From contig NZ_JAALFC010000004.1 in assembly GCF_011058155.1 (NCBI RefSeq), positions 1 to 64,000 of the forward strand: a stretch of DNA of 64,000 nt. Reading direction: 5' to 3'. The notes below the pieces were generated by a model. It made no database searches. It had not been told where the DNA came from and worked only from the letters and a program-made list of their open reading frames with translations. This document shows, piece after piece, positions 10,123 through 19,617 of this stretch (position 1 is the first letter of the stretch; every line of letters starts with the position of its first letter). Source of the stretch: Litoribacterium kuwaitense. GTDB taxonomy: Bacteria; Bacillota; Bacilli; Bacillales; DSM-28697. The translations under genes were made by a program, and so were the position numbers.

Positions 10123-10153
10123 AAAAAAGGGCCTACGCATTCGCAGAACCCTT
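10123..10153 (-). terminator. Intrinsic terminator after rnc
   Basis: On the minus strand AAGGG...CCCTT with an inner CTGCG/CGTAG stem is followed by a run of six T. It lies 58 bases past the rnc stop and suggests rnc transcription ends before smc, which would then need its own promoter between 9776 and 9871. Confidence 0.6.
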
Positions 10154-10210
10154 GTGTTGGTTGATATCGAGAAACTTTCTTTCAATACATAAGTATGTCA
10201 TCGAGCCAGC

Positions 10211-10951
10211 CTATGTCATTTTTTCGAAGGTCTCTATCGCTTTTCTGGCCGCTTGTTGCTCCGCTTCTTTTTTTGAGCGGCCTAGACCTTTTCCTATTGA
10301 ATCCCCGTTCAAATTTACAGATGCGACAAACTCACGATGATGCGCGGGACCGTTCTCCTCTAAAATCTCATATTCGAGAATTCCTGCTCCTTTTTGTTGA
10401 ACGATTTCTTGCAGTTGACTTTTATAATCCATCACATGAGAAAAAGCACCCTCAGAAATCGATGGATAGACATGCTTCTGCAAAAATATTTCCACCGTTT
10501 CGATTCCCTGATCCAAATACAAAGCCCCTATGAACGATTCAAAAGCGTCTGCAAGCAAAGCCGGTCGACGCCTTCCTCCCGTTAGCTCTTCACCTTTTCC
10601 AAGAAGAACTAAATCTCCAAAAGACAGCTTCTCTGCAAAACGAACGAGCGAAGGCTCACAAACGACGGCCGCCCGCAATTTTGTCAGCTGTCCTTCCGAC
10701 ATTTTCGGATATTTTTTGAATAAAAACTGCGATATCATGAGTTCAAGGACGGCATCTCCAAGAAACTCTAATCGTTCATTATCTTCATAGGGTTTAGAAC
10801 GATGCTCATTCACATACGATGAATGTGTAAATGCTTGATATAATAGATCTTTATGATGAAAAGAAATCTCATGCATCTCTTGAAACTGATTGATTTTTCT
10901 CTTTTGATCAGCAGTTAAATGCTTTGACCGTACGTCACTTCTCCTGTTCAT
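10211..10951 (-). CDS. rnc: Ribonuclease III
   Basis: Double-strand-specific endoribonuclease acting in rRNA, 6S/scRNA and mRNA processing. From this start 246 residues: catalytic domain with [16 protein letters not shown] (metal-binding Glu/Asp) and a C-terminal dsRNA-binding domain (about 175-242: [12 protein letters not shown] to [14 protein letters not shown]). I start at the ATG of [12 protein letters not shown] at 10951 because GGGAGGACC precedes it; the frame is open 24 codons further upstream without conservation. acpA lies about 170 bases upstream, the common fab-acpA-rnc order. Confidence 0.95.
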   Translation of the reverse strand: MNRRSDVRSKHLTADQKRKINQFQEMHEISFHHKDLLYQAFTHSSYVNEHRSKPYEDNERLEFLGDAVLELMISQFLFKKYPKMSEGQLTKLRAAVVCEPSLVRFAEKLSFGDLVLLGKGEELTGGRRRPALLADAFESFIGALYLDQGIETVEIFLQKHVYPSISEGAFSHVMDYKSQLQEIVQQKGAGILEYEILEENGPAHHREFVASVNLNGDSIGKGLGRSKKEAEQQAARKAIETFEKMT

Positions 10952-11065
10952 ATTGGTCCTCCCAAACACGCATATTTGACTACAAGAGAGGGCACCGAAC
11001 ATCCACTTGGTTCCTCTTATCATGAAGCTACGATTTTAAAGTAAGCTTCAAAAATCAAATAGTAA

Positions 11066-11113
11066 AGTCCGTGGACGTTTCCTGTCTAATTGATCAGTAA
11101 ACGCCCACAGAAT
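11066..11113 (-). terminator. Possible terminator after acpA
   Basis: An imperfect stem (GTGGGCGTTT with AAACGTCCAC on the minus strand, about 16-base loop) lies directly past the acpA stop. The T tract downstream is weak, so this may be partial attenuation between acpA and rnc, or an mRNA 3'-end structure. Confidence 0.4.
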
Positions 11114-11123
11114 TCGACAAGTC

Positions 11124-11363
11124 TTACTGATGGCTTTCGATGTATGTGACTGCATCACCAACGGTTGCGATTTTCTCAGCATCCTCGTCGGAAATTTCCA
11201 TATCAAAAGCATCCTCAAGCTCCATCACTAATTCAACAACATCAAGTGAATCAGCACCAAGATCATCTTTAAAAGACGCTTCTGGCTTAATCGTTGCTTC
11301 GTCAACCCCTAGACGGTCAACAACAATCTTAGATATACGGTTAAAAATCTCTTCATTTGCCAC
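11124..11363 (-). CDS. acpA: Acyl carrier protein
   Basis: Carrier of growing acyl chains in type II fatty acid synthesis. 79 residues with the 4'-phosphopantetheine attachment motif [16 protein letters not shown] (Ser about residue 39). I use the GTG at 11363, eight bases after AGGAGG; the GTG three codons upstream lies inside that site. It is last of the FapR-controlled operon fapR-plsX-fabD-fabG-acpA. Confidence 0.96.
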   Translation of the reverse strand: MANEEIFNRISKIVVDRLGVDEATIKPEASFKDDLGADSLDVVELVMELEDAFDMEISDEDAEKIATVGDAVTYIESHQ

Positions 11364-11403
11364 GTTCGTCACCTCCTCTCAAGTAAACCATTTATTGAAG
11401 AAA

Positions 11404-12140
11404 TTACATAGCCATACCACCATTGACTTGCAGCAGCTGGCCTGTAATATAGTGTGCTTCATCCGAAGCGAGGTAGCTGACGGCACTTGCTACATCTTCC
11501 GGCTGACCAAATTTAGCGAGTGGTATTTGCTTCAACAATTCACTTGCTACGTCTTCGCCTAACTCGTCTGTCATTTCTGTCTCAATAAAGCCTGGTGCGA
11601 CGGCGTTGACCGTAATGTTTCTGCTTGCCAATTCTTTGGCAGCTGTCTTCGTCATTCCGATGACGCCTGATTTACTTGCTGTGTAGTTTAACTGGCCAGC
11701 ATTCCCAGTAACTCCAACAACAGAAGATACATTGATAATCCGACCCACTCGCTGCTTCATCATTTGGCGGGTCACCGCCTTCATACAAACAAATACGCCT
11801 TTTAAATTCGTATCAATAACGTCGTCCCATTCATCTTCTTTCATGCGCATCATAAGATTGTCTCTCGTAATGCCAGCGTTGTTGACGAGTACGTCGATAC
11901 GGCCGAAAGTGTCAATCGTTTGTTTAACCATAGCGCCTACAGCTTCTGCATCGGCGACATTACCTTGAATCGCCACGGCTTCAGCACCGAGCTCCTGTGC
12001 CTGTTTGACAACTTCTTCAGCTTTTCTTTGTTGCCAGCATAATTGACAACAACATTTGCGCCAGCTTTTGCAAAATAAAGTGCGATCGCGGCCCCGATCC
12101 CTCTGGACGCGCCAGTGACAATCACTGTTTTACCCTTCAT
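11404..12140 (-). CDS. fabG: 3-oxoacyl-ACP reductase FabG, frameshifted in this sequence
   Basis: NADPH-dependent reductase of the fatty acid elongation cycle. The first part (12140 downward) has the Rossmann motif [12 protein letters not shown] and NYAG; the rest, in another frame, has [10 protein letters not shown], the active-site LNYTASKSG, and [11 protein letters not shown]. Frames switch at an AAAAG run at 12022-12025: one extra A restores [17 protein letters not shown], a normal FabG. The rest of the protein is perfect, and the gene is generally essential, so a one-base sequencing error is the likeliest cause. fabD lies six bases upstream. Confidence 0.9.
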
Positions 12141-12146
12141 GCGTGC

Positions 12147-13088
12147 TCATCCCCCTTTAACAGCTTCAAGCGTCTGCTCAAGCCCTGCTAATGAATTGAC
12201 TTGATATACTTGAGCGGAACGATTGATTTTCTTCACAAGCCCACTCAATACTTTTCCAGGACCAATTTCTACAAAGGACGTTACCCCTTCATTCAATAAA
12301 TATTTGACTGACTCCTCCCACTGCACAGGAGAATAAAGCTGTTCTACCAGTTTTTCTTTGATCACCTCAGCGTCAGTCACTGGTTTTGCATCGACGTTTG
12401 AAATCACTGGGATGTTTGCATTCGAAAAATGGCTCTCGCTGAGCTCGTTTCTAAAGTGCTCAGCAGCCGGTTGCATTAAGCTAGAATGGAAAGGACCGCT
12501 TACAGTCAACGGTAACACTCGCTTTGCACCAGCCTCTTTTGCCCGTTCTGACAGCTTTTGCACACCAGCAACTGTACCAGAAATGACAATTTGACCTGGA
12601 CAGTTAATATTCGCTAGCTGAACAGCATCCCCTTCTGCAGAGATGTTTGCAGCAAGCTCATTAAGTTCCGTACTCTCCATACCGAGCACAGCCGCCATCG
12701 TTCCTTCTCCGTTTGGAACCGCCTTTTCCATCAACTCTCCTCGTTTACGAACGAGAGCGATTGCCGTTTCAAAAGACAATGCACCAGAAGCGACAAGTGC
12801 TGAATACTCACCTAATGAATGACCTGCTGTAAAATCTGGTGTCACGCCTTTGTTCTGCAATAAAGTGAGGTAGGCTACGCTTGTGGCCAGCAATGCTGGC
12901 TGTGTATTCTTTGTCTCAGTCAATACATCTGCAGGGCCATTTTCAATCAAGGACGTTAAGGAAAAGCCGAGAGCGTGATCCGCTTGCTCGTAAATATGTG
13001 CAGCCGCTCCAAAGGCGTCTCTCGCGTCCATGCCCATGCCCACTTCCTGCGAGCCTTGTCCCGGAAAGATAAACGCTAATTTACTCAT
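12147..13088 (-). CDS. fabD: Malonyl-CoA:ACP transacylase
   Basis: Transfers malonyl groups from CoA to ACP, feeding chain elongation. 313 residues from the ATG at 13088 (start MSKLAFIFPGQGSQEVGMG), preceded by AGGAGGAATT; the upstream open frame lacks conservation. The nucleophile elbow GHSLGEYSALVASG and the later GPFHSSLM (catalytic His) are present. It follows plsX by ten bases within the FapR operon. Confidence 0.96.
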   Translation of the reverse strand: MSKLAFIFPGQGSQEVGMGMDARDAFGAAAHIYEQADHALGFSLTSLIENGPADVLTETKNTQPALLATSVAYLTLLQNKGVTPDFTAGHSLGEYSALVASGALSFETAIALVRKRGELMEKAVPNGEGTMAAVLGMESTELNELAANISAEGDAVQLANINCPGQIVISGTVAGVQKLSERAKEAGAKRVLPLTVSGPFHSSLMQPAAEHFRNELSESHFSNANIPVISNVDAKPVTDAEVIKEKLVEQLYSPVQWEESVKYLLNEGVTSFVEIGPGKVLSGLVKKINRSAQVYQVNSLAGLEQTLEAVKGG

Positions 13089-13098
13089 GCAATTCCTC

Positions 13099-14082
13099 CT
13101 AATCGCTTTGCATTTGCTTATGCATCTTTTGAATGACTCTGTTTTCAACCATCGTTACTGTCTGCCTAAGGGCATTTGCGATCGCTTTTGCATCTGAGGA
13201 TCCGTGCGCTTTGACAACAGGCGCTTGCAAGCCAAACAAGGCTGCACCGCCATACTCAGAATAGTCCATCTGGTCCTTTAATTGTTTAAGCTTAGGCTTC
13301 ACAACAGCCGCTGCCGCCTTTGCCGACAGCGAGGAGGTAAAGACTGATTTAAGCATTGAAAAGACACTCATTGCTGTTCCTTCAATTGCTTTTAAGGCAA
13401 TATTGCCAGTGAATCCATCGCACACGACAACATCTGCTTGTCCTGCAAGCAAATCCCTCGCTTCGATATTGCCAATAAAATGAAATGGCGATTGCTGTAA
13501 AAGCGCATATGTATCCTGATAAAGCGGACTGCCTTTATTTTCTTCTGAACCAATATTTAAAAGAGCCACACGTGGCTTTGATAACTGCTTCACATTCTCC
13601 GCATAAACCGAACCCATCGTTGCAAATTGTACGAGCTGTGCTGGTGTCGCATCAGCATTCGCACCGGCATCAAGCAGGAGAACTCCTTTTTCATCCAATG
13701 TCGGTAACGTAGGTGCCAAAGCTGGGCGCTCTACGCCTTTTATACGACCGACGACGAACAGACCGGCCGCCATGAGTGCGCCTGTGTTTCCGGCAGACAA
13801 ACAAGCATCAGCGCGACCTTCTTTCACTTCCGTCGCCATTAAAACCATTGATGCCTTTTTCTTTCGCCTTACAGCGCGTACAGGCTCATCCGTCGAATCA
13901 ATTTTTTCCGTTGTATGAATCATATGTATACGCTCGTGCTGTTGTAAAGAGGAGGGAACATCTGCTTCATTGCCGACGAGGACAAATTCTGCTTGTGCAT
14001 GTCGCTCCAAAGCCATGGTCACCCCTGCAATGACAGCTTGTGGCGCATGGTCTCCTCCATAAAGGTCTACGGCAATCTTCAC
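13099..14082 (-). CDS. plsX: Phosphate acyltransferase PlsX
   Basis: Makes acyl-phosphate from acyl-ACP for the PlsY step of phospholipid synthesis, at the membrane surface. 327 residues, full length, with [20 protein letters not shown], the [14 protein letters not shown] loop and [17 protein letters not shown]. It starts with GTG overlapping the fapR TAG stop by one base, after GGGAGGACC, so the two are translationally coupled. Confidence 0.96.
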   Translation of the reverse strand: MKIAVDLYGGDHAPQAVIAGVTMALERHAQAEFVLVGNEADVPSSLQQHERIHMIHTTEKIDSTDEPVRAVRRKKKASMVLMATEVKEGRADACLSAGNTGALMAAGLFVVGRIKGVERPALAPTLPTLDEKGVLLLDAGANADATPAQLVQFATMGSVYAENVKQLSKPRVALLNIGSEENKGSPLYQDTYALLQQSPFHFIGNIEARDLLAGQADVVVCDGFTGNIALKAIEGTAMSVFSMLKSVFTSSLSAKAAAAVVKPKLKQLKDQMDYSEYGGAALFGLQAPVVKAHGSSDAKAIANALRQTVTMVENRVIQKMHKQMQSD

Positions 14083-14661
14083 TACTGGTCCTCCCCTTTT
14101 TCTTCGGTGGTGGATCGATACATTTCAATCGTGCCTTTCAACACACTACCTCCACCCACTGTAGAAACAACGTTAACGAGAGTGTGTCCTTTATCATCGG
14201 TGCCAGTCACGGTCGCTTTGCACACCACTCTCTCGTTAAGACGCACTGGTCTCATAAAGCGAATATCTGCTCTTGCAGTTAGCGCAAAAGCTTCATCAAT
14301 GACTGCAACTGCAAGGGAATTCGCCTGCGCAAATAAATAATGACCGCGCGCAATTTCCTGATGGGTAAACAGATGTTCCTGGCGAATATCTAATATGGAA
14401 ATCGCTTGATGATCAAGCTCCAAATCAATGACTTCGCCAATGACATCCTCTTGAGGCAACGAGCGCAAAGTCTCGTTCCACTGCTCCTTCGCAACAGACT
14501 TAATCCTAACCCTTAATTCAGGAATGGAAAGCTCCATACGATCAAGTCGAATCGTTTGGATACTTACACTAAATTTAGCGGCCAGCTCCTCATCTGTAAT
14601 GAAGGGGAAGGATTGAATGGTTTCCAGAAGCCTGTGCTGTCTCTCTTTTTGTCAGCCTCAC
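14082..14661 (-). CDS. fapR: Transcription factor FapR (fatty acid/phospholipid repressor), frameshifted near its start
   Basis: Malonyl-CoA-responsive repressor of lipid synthesis. From 14537 down, the linker and hot-dog effector domain are intact ([35 protein letters not shown]). The DNA-binding HTH is encoded upstream in the same frame ([22 protein letters not shown]) but has no in-frame start: a TGA lies just before it. A GTG at 14661, ten bases after AAGGTGG, gives MRLTK and joins the frame if the run of five A at 14646-14650 has four, producing a 192-residue FapR. I read this as a one-base insertion, probably a sequencing error. Confidence 0.85.
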
Positions 14662-14682
14662 TGTTCCAACGCCACCTTAGTT

Positions 14683-14699
14683 TTATGACTAGGTACTAA
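14683..14699 (-). promoter_or_regulatory. FapR operator
   Basis: On the minus strand TTAGTACCTAGTCATAA, a 17-base near-palindrome matching what I recall of the FapR site of Bacillus (TTAGTACC...). It lies just past the -10 box and 22 bases before the fapR start, so bound FapR would block its own operon. Confidence 0.85.
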
Positions 14700-14703
14700 A
14701 CCC

Positions 14704-14732
14704 AGTATATGCGTTCCCTTTTTTGATTTCAA
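14704..14732 (-). promoter_or_regulatory. Sigma-A promoter of the fapR-plsX-fabD-fabG-acpA operon
   Basis: TTGAAA (14727-14732) and TATACT (14704-14709) with a 17-base spacer on the minus strand. The FapR operator begins five bases past the -10, covering the expected start of transcription. Confidence 0.8.
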
Positions 14733-14751
14733 GAGCGAATTGAACAAACTG

Positions 14752-16793
14752 TCAATCGAGCTTTGCCAGCTTTTCGGCGGTCTCCTTCTCAAGCTGTTTT
14801 AACAGCGCTTCATATGGAGCGGACCAAAGCTTTTGCGATGAAACGAGCATCTCTGCATCTTTTCTCGCCACCTCAAGCGCACGATAATCGTGAACCATAT
14901 CAGCGACTTTAAATTCCGGTAACCCACTTTGTTTATGACCAAAAAAATCTCCTGGACCTCGTAACTCCAAGTCTCTTTCGGACAGCGTAAAACCATCTTC
15001 GGTTTCCGTCATAATCTGCATTCTCTCTTTTCCTGTATCTGATTTCGGATCGCCCAGTAAAACACAATACGACTGTTCAGATCCTCGTCCAACACGGCCG
15101 CGTAATTGATGAAGCTGCGATAAACCAAACCGCTCAGCATCATATATCACCATCACCGTCGCATTTGGCACATTAACACCAACCTCAATCACTGTCGTCG
15201 AAACGAGGACGTGCGTCTCTCCTTTAGCAAATGCTTTCATCGCTGCTTCTTTTTCTTCTGCATCCAACTGGCCATGCATTAAACCAACGTTATATTTCTC
15301 ACTAAAATATTGACGAAGCTGAGCATGTACATCGATGACGTTTTGCACTTCTAACTGCTCCGACTCTTCAATCAGCGGGCATACGACGTACGCCTGCCGC
15401 CCTTGACCAAGCTCTTTTTCCATGAAAGCAAGAACGCGTTCAAGAAGTTCTGGCTTTGCCCAATACGTTTCAATCGGCTTTCTCCCAGCAGGCATTTCGT
15501 CGATGGTTGACACATCCATATCACCAAAAACAGAAATGGCCAGCGTACGGGGAATAGGTGTTGCCGTCATATATAAAACATTTGTCGCTATGCCTTTATC
15601 TCGTAAACGTTTCCGCTGTGCGACACCAAAGCGATGCTGCTCGTCTGTAATGACCAGACCAACGTCATGAAAGATCACCGAATCTTGAATAAGTGCATGC
15701 GTGCCGACAACAATGTCAATAAAACCTTCTTCCAGCGCGGTGAGAATCTCCTTTTTTTCCTTCGCTTTTACAGAACTCGTTAATAGTTCAACGGTTACGC
15801 CCGTATTTGCAAATAATTCACTGAGAGACGCAGCATGCTGCTCAGCCAAAATCTCCGTAGGCACCATCATTGCACCTTGTTTGCCTGCAAGCACGACGCC
15901 GAGCAAAGCGAGTGCAGCGACGATCGTCTTTCCTGAACCGACATCACCTTGGATAAGACGGTGCATGCGGTAAGGTGATGTTAAATCATTGATGACTTCC
16001 TGAAGCACGCGTTCTTGGGCACCGGTCAGTGAAAAAGGAAGTTGGTTAACAAAAGAAGAGACTGCCTCCACGTTCACAGGCGTTCTTTCCCCCTGCTCCT
16101 GTTGACGACGCTCATGCTTAAATTTATGCATTTTCAATTGAAAAAGTAAAAATTCTTCATATACAAAACGACGCCGAGCATGCTTCATCTTCTCCGCCGA
16201 AGTATTAAAATGAAGCTCACGGACAGCATCTGCGCGCGTCGGAAGTTTATAAAGGTGCAGCAGCTCTTCTGGAAAAAACTCTTCCATTTGCTCACCAAAA
16301 TCACTTAACGCTTGCCGAATCACTTTTTTTATCTTTAATGAAGTGAGCTCTCCTTTTGCTGGATAAACCGGTTCTCGTGCTCTCGTACCATTTGAGTCGC
16401 CTTTGACTAACCTTGACACGGTAAGGGTAGCTTTATGTTTATCCCATTTCCCACTGACCGTAATCGTCTGCTGAAAGGCGAGATTTTTTTTATGAAAGGC
16501 TTGGTTGAAAAAACGAGCATAATGACATGACTTCCGGTTTTCAACCGTACGGTCATTTTATTTTTCTTTTTCCCGAAAAAACGAAGCATTGGTTCTGAAA
16601 TAACCTCGCCACAAATGGTCACTTGCTCATCATGCGCGGCTTGTTGAATATCGCGCACTGTGTAGTCTTCATATCTGTATGGAAAGTAAAGAAGCACGTC
16701 CTCCACTGTAACGAGGGCGTGTTTTACGAGAAGCTCGGCGGTTGCCGGACCAACGCCACCAATCTGATCTACCGTTAGCCGTGACAAATCCAT
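14752..16793 (-). CDS. recG: ATP-dependent DNA helicase RecG, frameshifted in this sequence
   Basis: Branch-migration helicase for stalled forks and recombination intermediates. The N-terminal wedge/OB part starts MDLSRLTVDQIGGVGPAT at 16793 after AGGGGGAG; the helicase part has GDVGSGKTIVAALAL (Walker A), ITDEQHRFGV (DEQH box), YMTATPIPRTLA and HQLRGRVGRG. The frame breaks at six A (T on the coding strand) at 16508-16513: one more base restores VFFNQAFHKKNLAF and a continuous protein of about 680 residues. In B. subtilis recG also sits just upstream of fapR. Confidence 0.9.
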
Positions 16794-16876
16794 GTGCCTC
16801 TCCCCCTTATGTAACAATCACTTGTATAGCTATAGCAGCGTTATATGACCTGTTAAAACGACAGCATTTCTAAGAA

Positions 16877-16917
16877 AGAGTGTAGGCAAAAGCCTGTCAA
16901 GACTTTCCCTACACTCT
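16877..16917 (-). terminator. Hairpin between fakA and recG
   Basis: AGAGTGTAGG and CCTACACTCT form a perfect ten-base stem with a 21-base loop, about 40 bases past the fakA stop; the T tract that follows on the minus strand is broken (TTCTT). Probable terminator. Confidence 0.55.
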
Positions 16918-16956
16918 GCCATTCGTCTCCATCAGTAAAACTTGCGACTTCTTTAT

Positions 16957-18639
16957 TTATTCTACAGAGATTATAAACGGATAGAGAGGCTGATCGCCGC
17001 GGTGAACTTCCAGCTCCAAATGCGCAAAGGTCGTGGCAATGTAGCTAGTCAGTTCCTCTTCCTCTTCTTCTGTAACGTCCTCACCTAACAACAGCGTCAA
17101 GAGTTCATCATCAGCATCGACCATTTGCTTAATGAGCGCTTGCACCGCAGACATCATGTACGAATCGACGATGACGATGTCACCTTCTAAAATGCCCATA
17201 TAGTCATCTTTGTTAATTTGCTTTCCTTCAATCGACGTATCTCTCACAGCATATGTTAATTGACCAGACTTCACATGCTTCATCGCTTGCTCCATCTGCT
17301 CGAGGTTTGCTTCGCTTTCTAGCGCTGGATCAAAGGCTAAAAAGGCACTTAAGCCTTGAGGAATCGTTTTTGTCGGTACGACAATGACATGCTTATCGGC
17401 AAGTTCGGCTGCTTGCTTAGCCGTCATAACGATGTTTGAATTGTTTGGGACGACGAATACACAGCTTGCAGGCACCTTTTTGATCGCCTCAACAAGCTTT
17501 TCCGTACTCGGATTCATCGTCTGACCGCCCTCAATGACAACATCTGCACCTAAAGATGTAAATAACTCTGACACACCCGTACCCATAGCAACAGTCACAA
17601 ATCCAAAAGGTTTTTCTTCTTCTTGCTCGCTTGGAACAACGTCTCCAGAACCTTCGGCATCTTGCGCTGTCGCGTGCGCATGCTGCTCACGCATGTTTTC
17701 AATCTTCATATTGATCAAGCTGCCAAATTTTTGTGAGTACGTCATCACATCACCAGGAAATTCAGTATGAATATGTACCTTTACAAGTTCATCATCAGCC
17801 ACTACGAGGAGTGAGTCTCCATGTTCAGAAAGCGCATCGCGATACGCTTCTTCATCAAAGTCAGCAACCGCCTGCTTTTTCTCCTCAAGCTTGACCATAA
17901 ACTCTGTACAATAGCCATACTCAATGTCTTCAGTGCGCATAAACCCTTGATGACTACGGTGATGCTCAGCCTTAACGAGCTCATTCATCGTCAGCTTTGA
18001 GAGGGCACCGTCTGGCAATTCCTCTCCTTTTAGCGCGGCTAAAAAACCTTCGTAAATCGTTACTAGACCTTGCCCTCCACTATCGACAACCCCAACCTCT
18101 TTTAACACTGGTAACAGGGTAGGGGTGCGGTCAAGAGAGGCTTTCGCTTCGATAAGTACATTTTCGAATAACGCAATCGCATCGTCGGTTTCCTCACTGT
18201 ACTCTACTGCACGTTGAGCCGCGTCCTTAGCGACAGTTAAAATCGTCCCTTCAACGGGCTTCATCACGGCTTTATAAGCTGTATTCACACCCGCTTGCAA
18301 CGCTTCCGCTAAAGCTTTGGCGCTCAACGATTCCATCTGCTCAACATGCTTAGCAAATCCACGAAATAACTGGGAAAGAATAACCCCTGAGTTGCCACGA
18401 GCCCCCATCAATAATCCGCGAGCAAATGAGGAAGCAACCTTCCCTGCATGCTCAGCTTCAAGTCGCCGTGCCTCATTGACACCAGAAGTCATCGTCAAAT
18501 TCATATTTGTGCCCGTATCACCGTCTGGTACAGGAAACACATTTAATGCATCAATCATCTCTGCATGCGTTGTCAAGTGGCTGCCCCCATGCATGAGCAT
18601 TTTTCTAAATGTGTTGACATCAATCACATACTTCGTCAA
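16957..18639 (-). CDS. fakA: Fatty acid kinase catalytic subunit FakA (DAK2 domain, YloV)
   Basis: Phosphorylates fatty acids held by FakB proteins, feeding PlsX/PlsY; this role is from homologues. 560 residues: N-terminal DhaL/DAK2 domain with NVFPVPDGDTGTNMNLTM (Mg-ATP ligands) and GARGNSGVILSQL, then a C-terminal EDD-like domain (VVEGGQTMNPSTEKLVEAI near 370). It follows yloU by 15 bases, likely one operon. B. subtilis has sdaAB-sdaAA between this gene and recG; they are absent here. Confidence 0.92.
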   Translation of the reverse strand: MTKYVIDVNTFRKMLMHGGSHLTTHAEMIDALNVFPVPDGDTGTNMNLTMTSGVNEARRLEAEHAGKVASSFARGLLMGARGNSGVILSQLFRGFAKHVEQMESLSAKALAEALQAGVNTAYKAVMKPVEGTILTVAKDAAQRAVEYSEETDDAIALFENVLIEAKASLDRTPTLLPVLKEVGVVDSGGQGLVTIYEGFLAALKGEELPDGALSKLTMNELVKAEHHRSHQGFMRTEDIEYGYCTEFMVKLEEKKQAVADFDEEAYRDALSEHGDSLLVVADDELVKVHIHTEFPGDVMTYSQKFGSLINMKIENMREQHAHATAQDAEGSGDVVPSEQEEEKPFGFVTVAMGTGVSELFTSLGADVVIEGGQTMNPSTEKLVEAIKKVPASCVFVVPNNSNIVMTAKQAAELADKHVIVVPTKTIPQGLSAFLAFDPALESEANLEQMEQAMKHVKSGQLTYAVRDTSIEGKQINKDDYMGILEGDIVIVDSYMMSAVQALIKQMVDADDELLTLLLGEDVTEEEEEELTSYIATTFAHLELEVHRGDQPLYPFIISVE

Positions 18640-18654
18640 AATGGCTCCTCCTTG

Positions 18655-19014
18655 TTATTCATTCGTCACACGGACACCTTGAACGAAGATGTTCACTGAA
18701 TCCACATGAAGACCTAATGTTTGATTTAATGTATAACGGACCTTTTGTTGTACATTGTGCGCTACTTCAGAAATTTTTGTTCCATAGCTAACAATGATGT
18801 ACATATCAATATGTACCTGGTCCTCTTTTCTAACGATGATCCCCTTAGATAAGTTTTCTTTTTTAAGTAACTCAGCAATGCCATCTTTAATCTGCTTTCT
18901 CGATGCCATGCCAACAATACCATAACATTCAATTGCTGCTCCACCAGCAATTGTAGCGATCACATTTGTGTCAATATGGATGCGACCATACGATGAGTTC
19001 ATCTCAATGGACAT
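18655..19014 (-). CDS. yloU: Asp23/Gls24 family envelope stress protein (YloU)
   Basis: 119 residues of the Asp23 family: IDTNVIATIAGGAAIECYGIVG near the start and VNIFVQGVRV at the end. Family members act at the cell envelope or under alkaline stress; the exact role here is unknown. It is coupled to fakA and divergent from rpmB, as in B. subtilis. Confidence 0.92.
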   Translation of the reverse strand: MSIEMNSSYGRIHIDTNVIATIAGGAAIECYGIVGMASRKQIKDGIAELLKKENLSKGIIVRKEDQVHIDMYIIVSYGTKISEVAHNVQQKVRYTLNQTLGLHVDSVNIFVQGVRVTNE

Positions 19015-19130
19015 GGGTCCATCCTCCTTTTCGGATTATATCATGACAGCTATCGTAAGTTTACTATAATCCTGGATATTTTTAAAGAAAGCACGTCACT
19101 TCAGCCAATGAATGTATTGAAACATATGTG

Positions 19131-19158
19131 TTGATATGGTACATTTATACGGTATGTA
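19131..19158 (+). promoter_or_regulatory. Probable sigma-A promoter of rpmB
   Basis: TTGATA and TATGTA with a 16-base spacer, about 50 bases before the rpmB start codon. The -10 box is imperfect. Confidence 0.5.
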
Positions 19159-19207
19159 TGTTTTCGGGTATGCACGCCATACCCTGTGAAGAAGGAGGGA
19201 CAGAAAA

Positions 19208-19396
19208 ATGGCTCGTAAATGTGTGATTACAGGTAAGAAAACCGGAACAGGTAACCAACGCTCTCATGCGATGAATTCCAACAAACGTAAATGGGGCGCG
19301 AACGTACAAAAAGTCCGCATTCTCGTGGACGGAAAACCTAAGCGTGTCTACGTATCTGCACGTGCATTAAAATCAGGTAAGGTGGAGCGTGTCTAA
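19208..19396 (+). CDS. rpmB: 50S ribosomal protein L28
   Basis: 62 residues, basic, start [21 protein letters not shown] and end [21 protein letters not shown] lies eight bases before the ATG. C5 remains, but the CxxC pairs of zinc-binding L28 forms are missing, as in many Bacillus copies. It is a lone plus-strand gene between divergent yloU and convergent spoVM, as in B. subtilis. Confidence 0.96.
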   Translation: MARKCVITGKKTGTGNQRSHAMNSNKRKWGANVQKVRILVDGKPKRVYVSARALKSGKVERV

Positions 19397-19405
19397 GCCC
19401 ACCTA

Positions 19406-19449
19406 AAAAGAAGGCACTCAGCCTAATAAAAAGCTGAGTGCCTTCTTTT
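19406..19449 (+). terminator. Intrinsic terminator of rpmB
   Basis: AAAAGAAGGCACTCAGC and GCTGAGTGCCTTCTTTT form a 17-base perfect stem with a ten-base loop, ten bases past the rpmB stop. Symmetric enough to work in both directions, so it may also stop spoVM transcripts. Confidence 0.9.
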
Positions 19450-19617
19450 ATTCATTGCCACCATACCTTATACAGATACGTTACACACAAAAAGATGAAG
19501 GACTTGAATTTTCTTTCTCGTTTCACCTGAAGTCCATTTAGTAGGGCAGGGGAAACATTGAGGGGCACCAAAGAGAGCCTGCTTTAATCAAAGAACACGA
19601 AAGCTGTGACCGATTAC

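Noticed and set aside
14537-14661. fapR starting at the internal ATG 14537 as the true protein
   Set aside because: It would delete the whole HTH, which is encoded intact just upstream; no ribosome site precedes 14537.
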